Part shown: positions 38,592-46,236 of the stretch, piece by piece | How positions within the stretch are numbered: the stretch's first letter is position 1 | How the letters are laid out: each line of letters begins with the position of its first letter | Origin: Shewanella sp. Arc9-LZ | GTDB taxonomy: Bacteria; Pseudomonadota; Gammaproteobacteria; Enterobacterales; Shewanellaceae | NCBI RefSeq assembly: GCF_010092445.1 | Contig: NZ_CP048031.1 | Location: 3,348,001 to 3,412,000 of the forward strand | DNA: 64,000 nucleotides | Direction: 5' to 3' | Translations under genes and position numbers: made by a program | Notes under the pieces: model-generated | Seen by the model: the letters and a program-made list of their open reading frames with translations, nothing else | What the model was told of the DNA's origin: nothing | Databases searched by the model: none

Positions 38592-40421
38592 ATGTTTAAA
38601 TTTTTTGAATCATTGACCCAAGCTTTACCACAAGAAGAACCGACTAAGCCACCCAATACTTTGTACGCATTTTGTCGTCATTATACCCGCGGGTTTGGTT
38701 TACCTTTAATTATCATGTCAGTACTGACAGCCATAATGGCAATGTTGGAAGTGTCATTGTTTGGTTTTATGGGGCAACTGGTAGATTGGTTGGTCTCCAA
38801 AAATCCGCAAACATTGTGGCAAGATGAAAGCACTACGTTAATTACCATGTCAGTGATTGTCTTAGTGGTCATACCGCTGGTTGTCTGGTTACATGCTTCT
38901 ATCGTGCACCAAACGCTTTTGGGTAACTACCCCATGGCTATTCGTTGGCAAGCACATCGCTATTTACTCAAGCAGAGTATTTCATTTTATCAAGATGATT
39001 TTGCAGGACGAATCGCCACAAAGGTAATGCAAACTTCGCTTGCTGTACGTGAAACGGTCATGAAACTACTGGATGTACTGATGTACATTTTGGTGTATTT
39101 CACCTCGATGTTGGTCATGATTGCCACTGCTGACGTTCGTTTAATGTTACCCATGCTCGTTTGGTTAGCGGCTTATGTGTTGATCCAATGGAAACTCGTT
39201 CCAAAGCTGAAAGCAATATCGACAGAACAAGCCGATGCTCGTTCAACAATGACCGGCCGTATTGTCGATAGTTATACCAACATCTCAACCGTAAAGCTGT
39301 TCTCGCATACGACTCAAGAAGCTGACTACGCCCAAGATAGTATGACGCGTTTCTTAAAAACCGTTTATGGCCAAATGCGTCTCGTAACGGTCATTAATGT
39401 TTTAGTACAAATCATTAATTACATATTAGCGTTCACCATTGCGGCTGTATCTATTTGGTTATGGGCAGACAATGCGATTACGGTTGGTGCCATTGCGATT
39501 GCGGTGAGTTTAGCGTTACGCTTGAATGGCATGTCACAATGGATTATGTGGGAAATCAGTTCGCTATTTGAAAATATTGGTACCGTTACCGATGGTATGA
39601 ATACCTTATCAAAACCCATTGCTATCCAAGATAAAATCGATGCAAAAGACATTGTTGTTGACCACGGTAAAATAGACTTCAATCAGGTTTGCTTTCATTA
39701 TGGTGAAAAAACCGGCGTCATTGAGCAACTAAATCTGAATATTAAAGCGGGCGAGAAAGTCGGTCTTGTAGGACGTTCTGGTGCAGGAAAATCGACCTTA
39801 GTCAACTTATTGATGCGTTTTCATGATGTTGAAAAAGGCCAAATATTGATTGATGATCAACCTATAACGGATATAACCCAAGACTCATTACGGGCAAATA
39901 TTGGTATGGTGACTCAGGATACGTCGTTATTACATCGTTCGATCCGTGAAAACATTCTGTACGGTGATCCACATGCCAGTGATGAAAAATTAATAGCGGC
40001 GATAACTCAAGCACAAGCTGCAGAGTTTATTGACAATTTAACGGATCCCTTTGGTAACAAAGGGCTTGATGCCCAAGTGGGTGAGCGCGGCGTTAAGCTG
40101 TCTGGTGGACAACGTCAACGGATCGCCATTGCAAGAGTATTACTTAAGAATGCGCCAATTCTATTGCTTGATGAAGCCACTTCAGCATTAGATTCTGAAG
40201 TCGAAGCAGCGATTCAAGAGTCGTTGTATGAATTGATGGAAGGTAAAACAGTGATTGCGATAGCGCATCGACTTTCAACGATTGCAGCGATGGATAGACT
40301 CATTGTATTAGATAAAGGCTGTGTTGTTGAACAAGGTACTCATCAAGAACTGATTAATGCCAAAGGGATATACGCACAACTGTGGGCCCATCAAACTGGC
40401 GGATTTTTAGGGTTAGATTAA
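38592..40421 (+). CDS. ABC transporter, fused permease and ATPase
   Basis: This 609-residue protein has six membrane segments (about 35-320) followed by an ATPase domain. The ATPase has Walker A GLVGRSGAGKSTLVN, signature LSGGQRQRIAIAR, Walker B PILLLDEATSALDSE and switch His in IAHRLSTI. This is the homodimeric exporter layout (MsbA/LmrA type). The substrate is unknown. It is divergent from the alkylation-repair genes and is followed by a strong terminator. Confidence 0.93.
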   Translation: MFKFFESLTQALPQEEPTKPPNTLYAFCRHYTRGFGLPLIIMSVLTAIMAMLEVSLFGFMGQLVDWLVSKNPQTLWQDESTTLITMSVIVLVVIPLVVWLHASIVHQTLLGNYPMAIRWQAHRYLLKQSISFYQDDFAGRIATKVMQTSLAVRETVMKLLDVLMYILVYFTSMLVMIATADVRLMLPMLVWLAAYVLIQWKLVPKLKAISTEQADARSTMTGRIVDSYTNISTVKLFSHTTQEADYAQDSMTRFLKTVYGQMRLVTVINVLVQIINYILAFTIAAVSIWLWADNAITVGAIAIAVSLALRLNGMSQWIMWEISSLFENIGTVTDGMNTLSKPIAIQDKIDAKDIVVDHGKIDFNQVCFHYGEKTGVIEQLNLNIKAGEKVGLVGRSGAGKSTLVNLLMRFHDVEKGQILIDDQPITDITQDSLRANIGMVTQDTSLLHRSIRENILYGDPHASDEKLIAAITQAQAAEFIDNLTDPFGNKGLDAQVGERGVKLSGGQRQRIAIARVLLKNAPILLLDEATSALDSEVEAAIQESLYELMEGKTVIAIAHRLSTIAAMDRLIVLDKGCVVEQGTHQELINAKGIYAQLWAHQTGGFLGLD

Positions 40422-40444
40422 TCGAAAGTTGAGCAATTAGCATT

Positions 40445-40471
40445 AGCCACTCAAATTTGAGTGGCTTTTTT
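40445..40471 (+). terminator. Terminator after the ABC exporter
   Basis: A perfect 22-base palindrome (AGCCACTCAAA/TTTGAGTGGCT) is followed by six T. Confidence 0.92.
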
Positions 40472-40519
40472 ATGCACACCAATAAAAAATAGGCACAAAA
40501 AGTGTAAGTAGAATATTAA

Positions 40520-40600
40520 TTGCTTGAATTGCTTGGATTGCTTGGATTGCTTGGATTGCTTGGATTGCTTGGATTGCTTGGATTGCTTGGATTGCTTGGT
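40520..40600. repeat. 9-bp minisatellite, nine copies
   Basis: TTGCTTGGA is repeated in tandem without gaps. The first unit ends AA and the ninth ends GT; the seven between them are identical. It lies between the exporter terminator and the 3' end of the tRNA-Val array. It is not coding in a supported frame. Confidence 0.95.
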
Positions 40601-40643
40601 AAAACTTTGCAGGATGTAAGAGAAATAGCACAGAAATAAAATA

Positions 40644-40719
40644 TGGTGGTCGCTACTGGGCTCGAACCAGTGACCCCCTCCTTGTAAGGGAGGTGCTCTC
40701 CCAGCTGAGCTAAGCGACC
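40644..40719 (-). tRNA. tRNA-Val(UAC), copy 6 in transcription order
   Basis: 76 bases with encoded CCA. Leftward reading gives acceptor GGTCGCT/AGCGACC, anticodon loop CTTACAA (anticodon TAC) and the T loop GGTTCGAGCC. This is the last copy of the array; no clear terminator hairpin lies beyond it. Confidence 0.97.
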
Positions 40720-40753
40720 TGGGATAAAACGTAAATGTAAGCTTAAATTGATA

Positions 40754-40829
40754 TGGTGGTCGCTACTGGGCTCGAACCAGTGACCCCCTCCTTGTAAGGG
40801 AGGTGCTCTCCCAGCTGAGCTAAGCGACC
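40754..40829 (-). tRNA. tRNA-Val(UAC), copy 5 in transcription order
   Basis: 76 bases, identical to the copy at 40644, with encoded CCA and anticodon TAC. The 34-base spacer to the next copy is unrelated in sequence to the other spacers. Confidence 0.97.
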
Positions 40830-40856
40830 TGGGAATATCAATCTTTTTGTAAAATA

Positions 40857-40932
40857 TGGTGGTCGCTACTGGGCTCGAACCAGTGACCCCCTCCTTGTAA
40901 GGGAGGTGCTCTCCCAGCTGAGCTAAGCGACC
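40857..40932 (-). tRNA. tRNA-Val(UAC), copy 4 in transcription order
   Basis: 76 bases, identical to the copy at 40644, with encoded CCA and anticodon TAC. Confidence 0.97.
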
Positions 40933-40973
40933 TGGGATATTTTACTTTTGAGTCCACCACTCTATTTGAGAAA

Positions 40974-41049
40974 TGGTGGTCGCTACTGGGCTCGAACCAG
41001 TGACCCCCTCCTTGTAAGGGAGGTGCTCTCCCAGCTGAGCTAAGCGACC
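40974..41049 (-). tRNA. tRNA-Val(UAC), copy 3 in transcription order
   Basis: 76 bases, identical to the copy at 40644, with encoded CCA and anticodon TAC. Confidence 0.97.
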
Positions 41050-41081
41050 TGGGACTCTACACAACAGTTTAGTTAATTATA

Positions 41082-41157
41082 TGGTGGTCGCTACTGGGCT
41101 CGAACCAGTGACCCCCTCCTTGTAAGGGAGGTGCTCTCCCAGCTGAGCTAAGCGACC
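41082..41157 (-). tRNA. tRNA-Val(UAC), copy 2 in transcription order
   Basis: 76 bases, identical to the copy at 40644, with encoded CCA and anticodon TAC. Confidence 0.97.
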
Positions 41158-41196
41158 TGGGATATAATTAACAGTTATAATCCATAAATAAAAATA

Positions 41197-41272
41197 TGGT
41201 GGTCGATACTGGGCTCGAACCAGTGACCCCCTCCTTGTAAGGGAGGTGCTCTCCCAGCTGAGCTAATCGACC
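41197..41272 (-). tRNA. tRNA-Val(UAC), promoter-proximal copy, acceptor-stem variant
   Basis: 76 bases with anticodon TAC and encoded CCA. It differs from the other five at two paired acceptor positions: GGTCGAT/ATCGACC in place of GGTCGCT/AGCGACC. One C-G pair has become A-T, so the stem is intact and the gene should be functional. Confidence 0.97.
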
Positions 41273-41289
41273 TCGCTGTGTGGGGCCGT

Positions 41290-41317
41290 ATTATAGGGGG
41301 CAAGCAAAACCTGTCAA
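41290..41317 (-). promoter_or_regulatory. Sigma-70 promoter of the tRNA-Val array
   Basis: On the leftward strand TTGACA (41312-41317) and TATAAT (41290-41295) are both perfect, with a 16-base spacer. A GC-rich discriminator follows (CGGCCCC), as in stringently controlled tRNA and rRNA promoters. Confidence 0.88.
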
Positions 41318-41528
41318 CGCTTTTTATTTAAAATAATGTCAGTCGGACTAAAATTGTTCGCTTTGATGCTTTGTTGAACAAGGGGTTGTGATCAAAAATA
41401 AAGAAAATCCAAAAACCTCCCTAGGTTTGAAAGTCCGCCATTTCAACTGCTGGGTTTGACTGTTAGAATAGCGGCACATTTTTTTGTTTGTCTTCTTTAG
41501 ACGTTTATAAATAGGTTAGTGTCCGATT

Positions 41529-42938
41529 ATGACTACTAAGACGCGTTTTGCTCCAAGTCCAACTGGTTTTCTTCATGTAGGTGGTGCTCGTACAGCACTT
41601 TATTCATGGTTGCACGCACGTGCTAACAATGGTGAATTTGTACTTCGTATTGAAGACACTGATATTGAACGTTCAACTCAAGAAGCATGTGATGCCATTC
41701 TTGACGGTATGAACTGGTTAGGTTTGACTTGGGATGAAGGTCCTTATTACCAAACTAAACGTTTTGATCGTTATAATGAAATTATTGCGCAAATGCTAGA
41801 CAAAGGCACTGCATACAAATGCTATTGCTCGCGTGAACGCATTGAGAGCATGCGTGAAGACCAAGCGGCGCAAGGTTTGCAACAGAAATACGACGGTTGT
41901 TGTCGTAACCTTGCACCTCGTGATACTGATGAGCCTTTTGTTGTTCGCTTTAAAAACCCAATTGAAGGAAGTGTGATATTTGATGATCACGTTCGTGGTC
42001 GAATCGAAATTTCTAACGACATGCTTGATGATTTAATCATTAAGCGTACTGATGGCGTACCAACCTATAATTTCTGTGTTGTAGTCGATGACTGGGACAT
42101 GGGTATTACCTGCGTTGTACGCGGTGAAGATCATATCAATAACACGCCACGCCAAATCAACATCCTTAAAGCATTAGGCGCACCGATCCCTGAATATGCA
42201 CATGTGTCGATGATTCTAGGTGACGATGGCGCTAAGCTATCTAAACGTCATGGTGCTGTGGGCGTTATGCAATACCGTGATGACGGGTATCTACCAGAAG
42301 CACTATTAAACTATCTTGTTCGCTTAGGTTGGTCTCATGGCGATCAAGAAATATTTTCAATGGACGAGTTGAAAACGCTGTTTAAGTTAGATGATATCAA
42401 TAAGGCTGCTTCAGCTTTTAATACTGATAAGCTCATTTGGTTAAACCAACATTATATCAAGTCTCTCGATCCTGTTTATGTCGCATCACATTTACAATGG
42501 CATATGGATGATCAGAAAATTGATACTAGTAATGGTCCAGCGTTAACTGAAATTGTTACAGCATTATCTGAACGTGCGAAAACATTAAAAGAATTAGCTG
42601 CTTCAAGTCGTTACTTCTATGAAGACTTTGCTGATTTTGATGAAGCCCAAGCTAAGAAGCATTTACGTGGCGTGGCACTAGAGCCTTTAACATTGTTCAA
42701 TCAAAAGTTATCTGAACTAAATGATTGGAGCGTAGAGAATATTCACAACGTTATTGAAGCGACAGCGACAGAACTTGATGTCGGCATGGGTAAAGTAGGT
42801 ATGCCTTTACGCGTTGCGGTTACTGGCGCAGGACAGTCTCCTGCATTAGATTTAACCTTGTTCTTAATCGGAAAAGAAAGATCTGCACAAAGAATATCCA
42901 AAGCGATTGAATTTGTAGCAGATAGAATAAATTCCTAA
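41529..42938 (+). CDS. gltX: Glutamyl-tRNA synthetase
   Basis: This 469-residue class I synthetase has the HIGH-type motif [16 protein letters not shown] and the KMSKS-type motif [24 protein letters not shown] and YDGCCR supply residues of the zinc-binding region. It charges tRNA-Glu with glutamate. The tRNA-Glu array starts about 275 bases downstream, separated by that array's own promoter. A weak promoter (TAGAAT at 41464) lies upstream of gltX. Confidence 0.97.
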   Translation: MTTKTRFAPSPTGFLHVGGARTALYSWLHARANNGEFVLRIEDTDIERSTQEACDAILDGMNWLGLTWDEGPYYQTKRFDRYNEIIAQMLDKGTAYKCYCSRERIESMREDQAAQGLQQKYDGCCRNLAPRDTDEPFVVRFKNPIEGSVIFDDHVRGRIEISNDMLDDLIIKRTDGVPTYNFCVVVDDWDMGITCVVRGEDHINNTPRQINILKALGAPIPEYAHVSMILGDDGAKLSKRHGAVGVMQYRDDGYLPEALLNYLVRLGWSHGDQEIFSMDELKTLFKLDDINKAASAFNTDKLIWLNQHYIKSLDPVYVASHLQWHMDDQKIDTSNGPALTEIVTALSERAKTLKELAASSRYFYEDFADFDEAQAKKHLRGVALEPLTLFNQKLSELNDWSVENIHNVIEATATELDVGMGKVGMPLRVAVTGAGQSPALDLTLFLIGKERSAQRISKAIEFVADRINS

Positions 42939-42946
42939 AAAACGAG

Positions 42947-42975
42947 TTGACACTTTTGGGTATGCTGCATAGAAT
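42947..42975 (+). promoter_or_regulatory. Sigma-70 promoter of the tRNA-Ala/Glu array
   Basis: A perfect TTGACA (42947-42952), a 17-base spacer and TAGAAT (42970-42975) are followed by GCGCCTCGC, a GC-rich discriminator typical of stringent control. It begins 9 bases after the gltX stop. Confidence 0.88.
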
Positions 42976-43040
42976 GCGCCTCGCAGTTGAGACATGATGT
43001 TAGTTTTTTCTAGTAACATATCCAAAAGCATTAAGTAAGA

Positions 43041-43116
43041 GGGGTTATAGCTCAGCTGGGAGAGCGCTTCGCTGGCAGTGAAGAGGTCCACGGTTCGATC
43101 CCGTGTAGCTCCACCA
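43041..43116 (+). tRNA. tRNA-Ala(GGC), first copy
   Basis: 76 bases with encoded CCA, anticodon loop CTGGCAG (anticodon GGC) and the G3-U70 identity pair of alanine tRNAs. The acceptor starts GGGGTTA, with a T5-G68 wobble where the second copy has C5-G68. Confidence 0.97.
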
Positions 43117-43213
43117 CTTACTTAACAGTCTTTAAGTAAATAATTAGCATTGATGTTTAGCCTACAGACACCAATGAGTATTCACTCGATACAGAGTATA
43201 ACGTATCAAATGT

Positions 43214-43289
43214 GTCCCATTCGTCTAGAGGCCTAGGACACCGCCCTTTCACGGCGGTAACAGGGGTTCGAATCCCCTATGGGATACCA
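43214..43289 (+). tRNA. tRNA-Glu(UUC), copy 1
   Basis: 76 bases: acceptor GTCCCAT/ATGGGAT, anticodon stem CCGCC/GGCGG with loop CTTTCAC (anticodon TTC), encoded CCA. The 65-base leader in front is repeated before every tRNA-Glu copy. Confidence 0.97.
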
Positions 43290-43407
43290 TATTTAAGATG
43301 GTTGAACATGATTCGAAAGAGTTCTTTGATTATCTATATAGCACTGGTGTTTAGCCTACAGACACCAATGAGTATTCACTCGATGCAGAGTATAACGTAT
43401 CAAATGT

Positions 43408-43483
43408 GTCCCATTCGTCTAGAGGCCTAGGACACCGCCCTTTCACGGCGGTAACAGGGGTTCGAATCCCCTATGGGATACCA
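43408..43483 (+). tRNA. tRNA-Glu(UUC), copy 2
   Basis: 76 bases, identical to the copy at 43214 and 194 bases downstream of it. Confidence 0.97.
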
Positions 43484-43615
43484 TATTTAAGATGGTTGAA
43501 CATGATTCGAAACTATTGTTTTAGAAAAAATGTTTGATGATCTATATAGCACTGGTGTTTAGCCTACAGACACCAATGAGTATTCACTCGATACAGAGTA
43601 TAACGTATCAAATGT

Positions 43616-43703
43616 GTCCCATTCGTCTAGAAATAGCGCTTAGGACATCGCCCACTTTGGTTTATAAAGAGTCGGCGGTAACAGGGGTTCGAATCCTTAT
43701 GGT
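43616..43703 (+). pseudogene. Remodelled tRNA-Glu-like element 1
   Basis: The 5' acceptor strand and first D-stem bases are unchanged, but the D loop carries a replacement (AATAGCGCT for GGCC). The anticodon loop is replaced by about 20 bases that remove TTC, and the 3' acceptor strand and CCA are lost. The leader is the same as for the intact copies. It cannot be a working tRNA-Glu. The element is nearly identical to the one at 44183. Confidence 0.9.
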
Positions 43704-43794
43704 TTTGTTCTTCATTATAGGTAATTAGCACTGGTGTTTAGCCTACAGACACTAATGAGTATTCACTCGATACAGAGTATAACGTATCAAATGT

Positions 43795-43870
43795 GTCCCA
43801 TTCGTCTAGAGGCCTAGGACACCGCCCTTTCACGGCGGTAACAGGGGTTCGAATCCCCTATGGGATACCA
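43795..43870 (+). tRNA. tRNA-Glu(UUC), copy 3
   Basis: 76 bases, identical to the copy at 43214, 179 bases after the start of the first remodelled element. Confidence 0.97.
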
Positions 43871-43988
43871 TATTTAAGATGGTTGAACATGATTCGAAAG
43901 AGTTCTTTGATTATCTATATAGCACTGGTGTTTAGCCTACAGACACCAATGAGTATTCACTCGATGCAGAGTATAACGTATCAAATGT

Positions 43989-44064
43989 GTCCCATTCGTC
44001 TAGAGGCCTAGGACACCGCCCTTTCACGGCGGTAACAGGGGTTCGAATCCCCTATGGGATACCA
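43989..44064 (+). tRNA. tRNA-Glu(UUC), copy 4
   Basis: 76 bases, identical to the copy at 43214, 194 bases after copy 3. Confidence 0.97.
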
Positions 44065-44182
44065 TATTTAAGATGGTTGAACATGATTCGAAAGAGTTCT
44101 TTGATTATCTATATAGCACTGGTGTTTAGCCTACAGACACCAATGAGTATTCACTCGATGCAGAGTATAACGTATCAAATGT

Positions 44183-44270
44183 GTCCCATTCGTCTAGAAA
44201 TAGCGCTTAGGACATCGCCCACTTTGGTTTGTAAAGAGTCGGCGGTAACAGAGGTTCGAATCCTTAGGGT
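44183..44270 (+). pseudogene. Remodelled tRNA-Glu-like element 2
   Basis: It has the same D-loop replacement, anticodon-arm replacement and lost 3' acceptor strand as the element at 43616, differing from it at only a few bases (for example GTAAAGAG for ATAAAGAG). The downstream tail TTTTGTTCTTCATTATAGG is also shared. Confidence 0.9.
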
Positions 44271-44361
44271 TTTGTTCTTCATTATAGGTAACTAGCACTG
44301 GTGTTTAGCCTACAGACACCAATGAGTATTCACTCGATACAGAGTATAACGTATCAAATGT

Positions 44362-44437
44362 GTCCCATTCGTCTAGAGGCCTAGGACACCGCCCTTTCAC
44401 GGCGGTAACAGGGGTTCGAATCCCCTATGGGATACCA
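44362..44437 (+). tRNA. tRNA-Glu(UUC), copy 5
   Basis: 76 bases, identical to the copy at 43214, 179 bases after the start of the second remodelled element. Confidence 0.97.
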
Positions 44438-44555
44438 TATTTAAGATGGTTGAACATGATTCGAAAGAGTTCTTTGATTATCTATATAGCACTGGTGTTT
44501 AGCCTACAGACACCAATGAGTATTCACTCGATACAGAGTATAACGTATCAAATGT

Positions 44556-44631
44556 GTCCCATTCGTCTAGAGGCCTAGGACACCGCCCTTTCACGGCGGT
44601 AACAGGGGTTCGAATCCCCTATGGGATACCA
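44556..44631 (+). tRNA. tRNA-Glu(UUC), copy 6
   Basis: 76 bases, identical to the copy at 43214, 194 bases after copy 5. The sequence after its CCA departs from the repeat tail and leads to tRNA-Ala. Confidence 0.97.
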
Positions 44632-44667
44632 TATTTTTCAAATTTTAGTTTTAGTCAGCTAGAATTT

Positions 44668-44743
44668 GGGGCTATAGCTCAGCTGGGAGAGCGCTTCGCT
44701 GGCAGTGAAGAGGTCCACGGTTCGATCCCGTGTAGCTCCACCA
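44668..44743 (+). tRNA. tRNA-Ala(GGC), second copy
   Basis: 76 bases with anticodon GGC, G3-U70 and encoded CCA. It matches the first copy except for position 5 (GGGGCTA), which makes a normal C-G pair. It is the last gene of the array, before the terminator at 44783. Confidence 0.97.
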
Positions 44744-44782
44744 ATTATTTGGTATTTAATGCATATATTGCATTCACAAATT

Positions 44783-44806
44783 AACCACCGAAAGGTGGTT
44801 TTTTTA
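44783..44806 (+). terminator. Terminator of the tRNA-Ala/Glu array
   Basis: AACCACC-GAAA-GGTGGTT with a GAAA tetraloop is followed by a run of T. Confidence 0.93.
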
Positions 44807-44905
44807 TGTCTAATTTTTATTTCTTTCTTGTTTTAATTAAGTCCATGTAAACTATTATTACTCTGCTAGTCATAAATACTCTCTTCACATCACGATCTAT
44901 GACAA

Positions 44906-44923
44906 TGTGCGACATTCCACCCA
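44906..44923 (+). promoter_or_regulatory. Upstream activator site 1, probably for DctD
   Basis: TGTGCGACATTCCACCCA is a dyad matching the site at 44939 at 14 of 18 positions. It lies about 115 bases before the -24 element, a usual enhancer position for sigma-54 activators. Confidence 0.6.
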
Positions 44924-44938
44924 TTACCCCTTTTCTAC

Positions 44939-44956
44939 TGTGTGACAATCCACACA
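44939..44956 (+). promoter_or_regulatory. Upstream activator site 2, probably for DctD
   Basis: TGTGTGACAATCCACACA has perfect TGTGTG/CACACA arms. It is centred 33 bases from site 1, about three helical turns, and resembles rhizobial DctD sites as I remember them (not checked). Confidence 0.65.
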
Positions 44957-45028
44957 TAAAATCGCTCTCCGGTTTCCTTATTAAATTAAAGTTAATATAT
45001 TTCATTGAGTTACAAATAATTAACATTC

Positions 45029-45044
45029 TGGCCTAATGCTTGCT
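45029..45044 (+). promoter_or_regulatory. Sigma-54 promoter of dctPQM
   Basis: TGGCCTAATGCTTGCT has the invariant GG and GC with exactly 10 bases between them and the -12 TTGC. It lies about 100 bases before dctP. A sigma-54 activator (DctD) is encoded in the same locus. Confidence 0.82.
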
Positions 45045-45144
45045 ATGTTTTATCTATCCTCATAAAGCGTTTATGGCGTACTTGTTCTGGGACAAGTCAC
45101 CACCTTGAGGAAAATATAACACTAAAAAAAGGAAGTTAATTATT

Positions 45145-46164
45145 ATGAAAAAATCCACCAGTACCTTTACATGTCCACTCAAATCAATTGCTAAACTAGC
45201 AACAATTGCTACTATTCTGGCAGCGAGTTTTAATGTCTTTGCTGAACCTGTAGAAATTAAATTTTCGCATGTTGTTGCAGAAAACACACCAAAAGGACAA
45301 ATGGCACTTAAGTTTAAAGAATTAATAGAGCAGCGTTTACCTGGTGAATACGTTGTTAACGTATTTCCTAACTCACAGTTATTTGGGGATAACAACGAGC
45401 TAGCAGCACTACTCCTAAACGATGTGCAATTTGTAGCACCGTCATTATCTAAGTTTGAGCGTTTTACCAAAAAACTACAGATTTTCGATTTACCTTTCTT
45501 ATTTGAAAATATGGCAGCAGTTGATCGTTTTCAGCAGTCAGATTCAGGCCAAAAATTATTAAACGCAATGAACCGTAAAGGCCTTGTTGGTCTAGGTTAT
45601 CTTCACAACGGCATGAAGCAATTCTCAGCGAACGATCCATTGGCATTACCAAAAGATGCTAACGGCAAAAAGTTCCGTATTATGGCATCTGATGTGATTG
45701 CAGCTCAATTTGATGCAGTTGGCGCGATTCCTGTTAAAAAGCCCTTTTCAGAAGTTTTTACTCTGCTACAAACACGCGCCATTGATGGTCAAGAAAACAC
45801 TTGGTCAAATACCTACTCAATGAAATTCTATGAAGTACAAAGTCACATAACAGAAAGTAATCATGGCGTTTTAGATTACATGGTAGTGACCTCAAATACC
45901 TTCTGGAAAGGTCTACCCGCCGATAAACGAGCTATTTTTAAATCATCACTAGACGAAGCTATTGCACTTGGTAACAAAATTGCGGCTGAAAAAGATAATC
46001 AAGATAGACAAGCCATTATTGATTCTAAGCGCTCTGAATTAGTCACGTTAGCGCCTGCTGCACGCCTGCAATGGGTTAACGCTATGAAACCAGTTTGGGC
46101 TAAGTTTGAAGATCAAATTGGTAAAGACATGATTGATGCCGCTCAAGCTGCAAATACTAAATAG
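45145..46164 (+). CDS. dctP: TRAP C4-dicarboxylate binding protein
   Basis: This 339-residue periplasmic protein has a signal peptide ending near NVFAEPVEIK (residue about 34). The DctP family start VEIKFSHVVAENTPKGQMAL, KFRIMASDVIAAQFDAVGAI and the ligand-contact block ALQTRAIDGQENTWSN-like sequence (LLQTRAIDGQENTWSNTY) are visible. It captures succinate, fumarate or malate for the DctQM permease. A sigma-54 promoter lies upstream, and a terminator stands between it and dctQ, which should allow more DctP than DctQM. Confidence 0.95.
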   Translation: MKKSTSTFTCPLKSIAKLATIATILAASFNVFAEPVEIKFSHVVAENTPKGQMALKFKELIEQRLPGEYVVNVFPNSQLFGDNNELAALLLNDVQFVAPSLSKFERFTKKLQIFDLPFLFENMAAVDRFQQSDSGQKLLNAMNRKGLVGLGYLHNGMKQFSANDPLALPKDANGKKFRIMASDVIAAQFDAVGAIPVKKPFSEVFTLLQTRAIDGQENTWSNTYSMKFYEVQSHITESNHGVLDYMVVTSNTFWKGLPADKRAIFKSSLDEAIALGNKIAAEKDNQDRQAIIDSKRSELVTLAPAARLQWVNAMKPVWAKFEDQIGKDMIDAAQAANTK

Positions 46165-46178
46165 TCCCCGTACTTGAC

Positions 46179-46219
46179 GTGGTACTGAACGCATTCTTGC
46201 ATCAGTACCACCTTTTTTT
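46179..46219 (+). terminator. Terminator/attenuator between dctP and dctQ
   Basis: A perfect 10-bp stem GTGGTACTGA/TCAGTACCAC is followed by seven T. Being inside an operon, it probably lets some transcripts pass and sets a high ratio of binding protein to permease. Confidence 0.88.
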
Positions 46220-46236
46220 ATTCAAGGAGTATGACC

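Larger units (their letters stand above)
43147..44631 (+). repeat. Tandem tRNA-Glu repeat units with shared 65-base leaders
   Basis: Eight tRNA-Glu or Glu-like elements start at 43214, 43408, 43616, 43795, 43989, 44183, 44362 and 44556. Offsets are 194, 208, 179, 194, 194, 179 and 194. Each has the same leader, containing the small stems TGGTGT/ACACCA, GAGT/ACTC and GATAC/GTATC. The order Glu-Glu-remodelled occurs twice, followed by Glu-Glu, so a three-element block of about 570 bases was duplicated. Confidence 0.92.
44744..45144. other. Non-coding region between the tRNA array and dctP
   Basis: It holds the tRNA terminator (44783), two 18-base dyads (44906 and 44939) and a sigma-54 promoter (45029). 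No protein gene is supported here; the leftward frame across it overlaps all of these signals. Confidence 0.75.

Noticed and set aside
40520..44743. CRISPR array
   Set aside because: The 9-bp repeats have no spacers, and the 194-base repeats contain whole tRNA genes. There are no cas genes.
40644..44743. Integrated mobile element at a tRNA attachment site
   Set aside because: No integrase, no partial tRNA duplicate flanking foreign genes, and the remodelled tRNA-Glu copies lie inside the array rather than at an island edge.
43212..44784. Repeated 64-102 residue reading frames starting MSHSSRGLGHRPF
   Set aside because: They are translations of the tRNA-Glu repeats and their spacers. They have no ribosome sites and recur only because the DNA repeats.
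44817..45026. 69-residue leftward frame before dctP
   Set aside because: It covers the two dyads, has no ribosome site or recognisable domain, and reaches almost to the sigma-54 promoter.
45060..45470. 136-residue leftward frame over the start of dctP
   Set aside because: Antisense of a well-supported dctP signal peptide and mature start.
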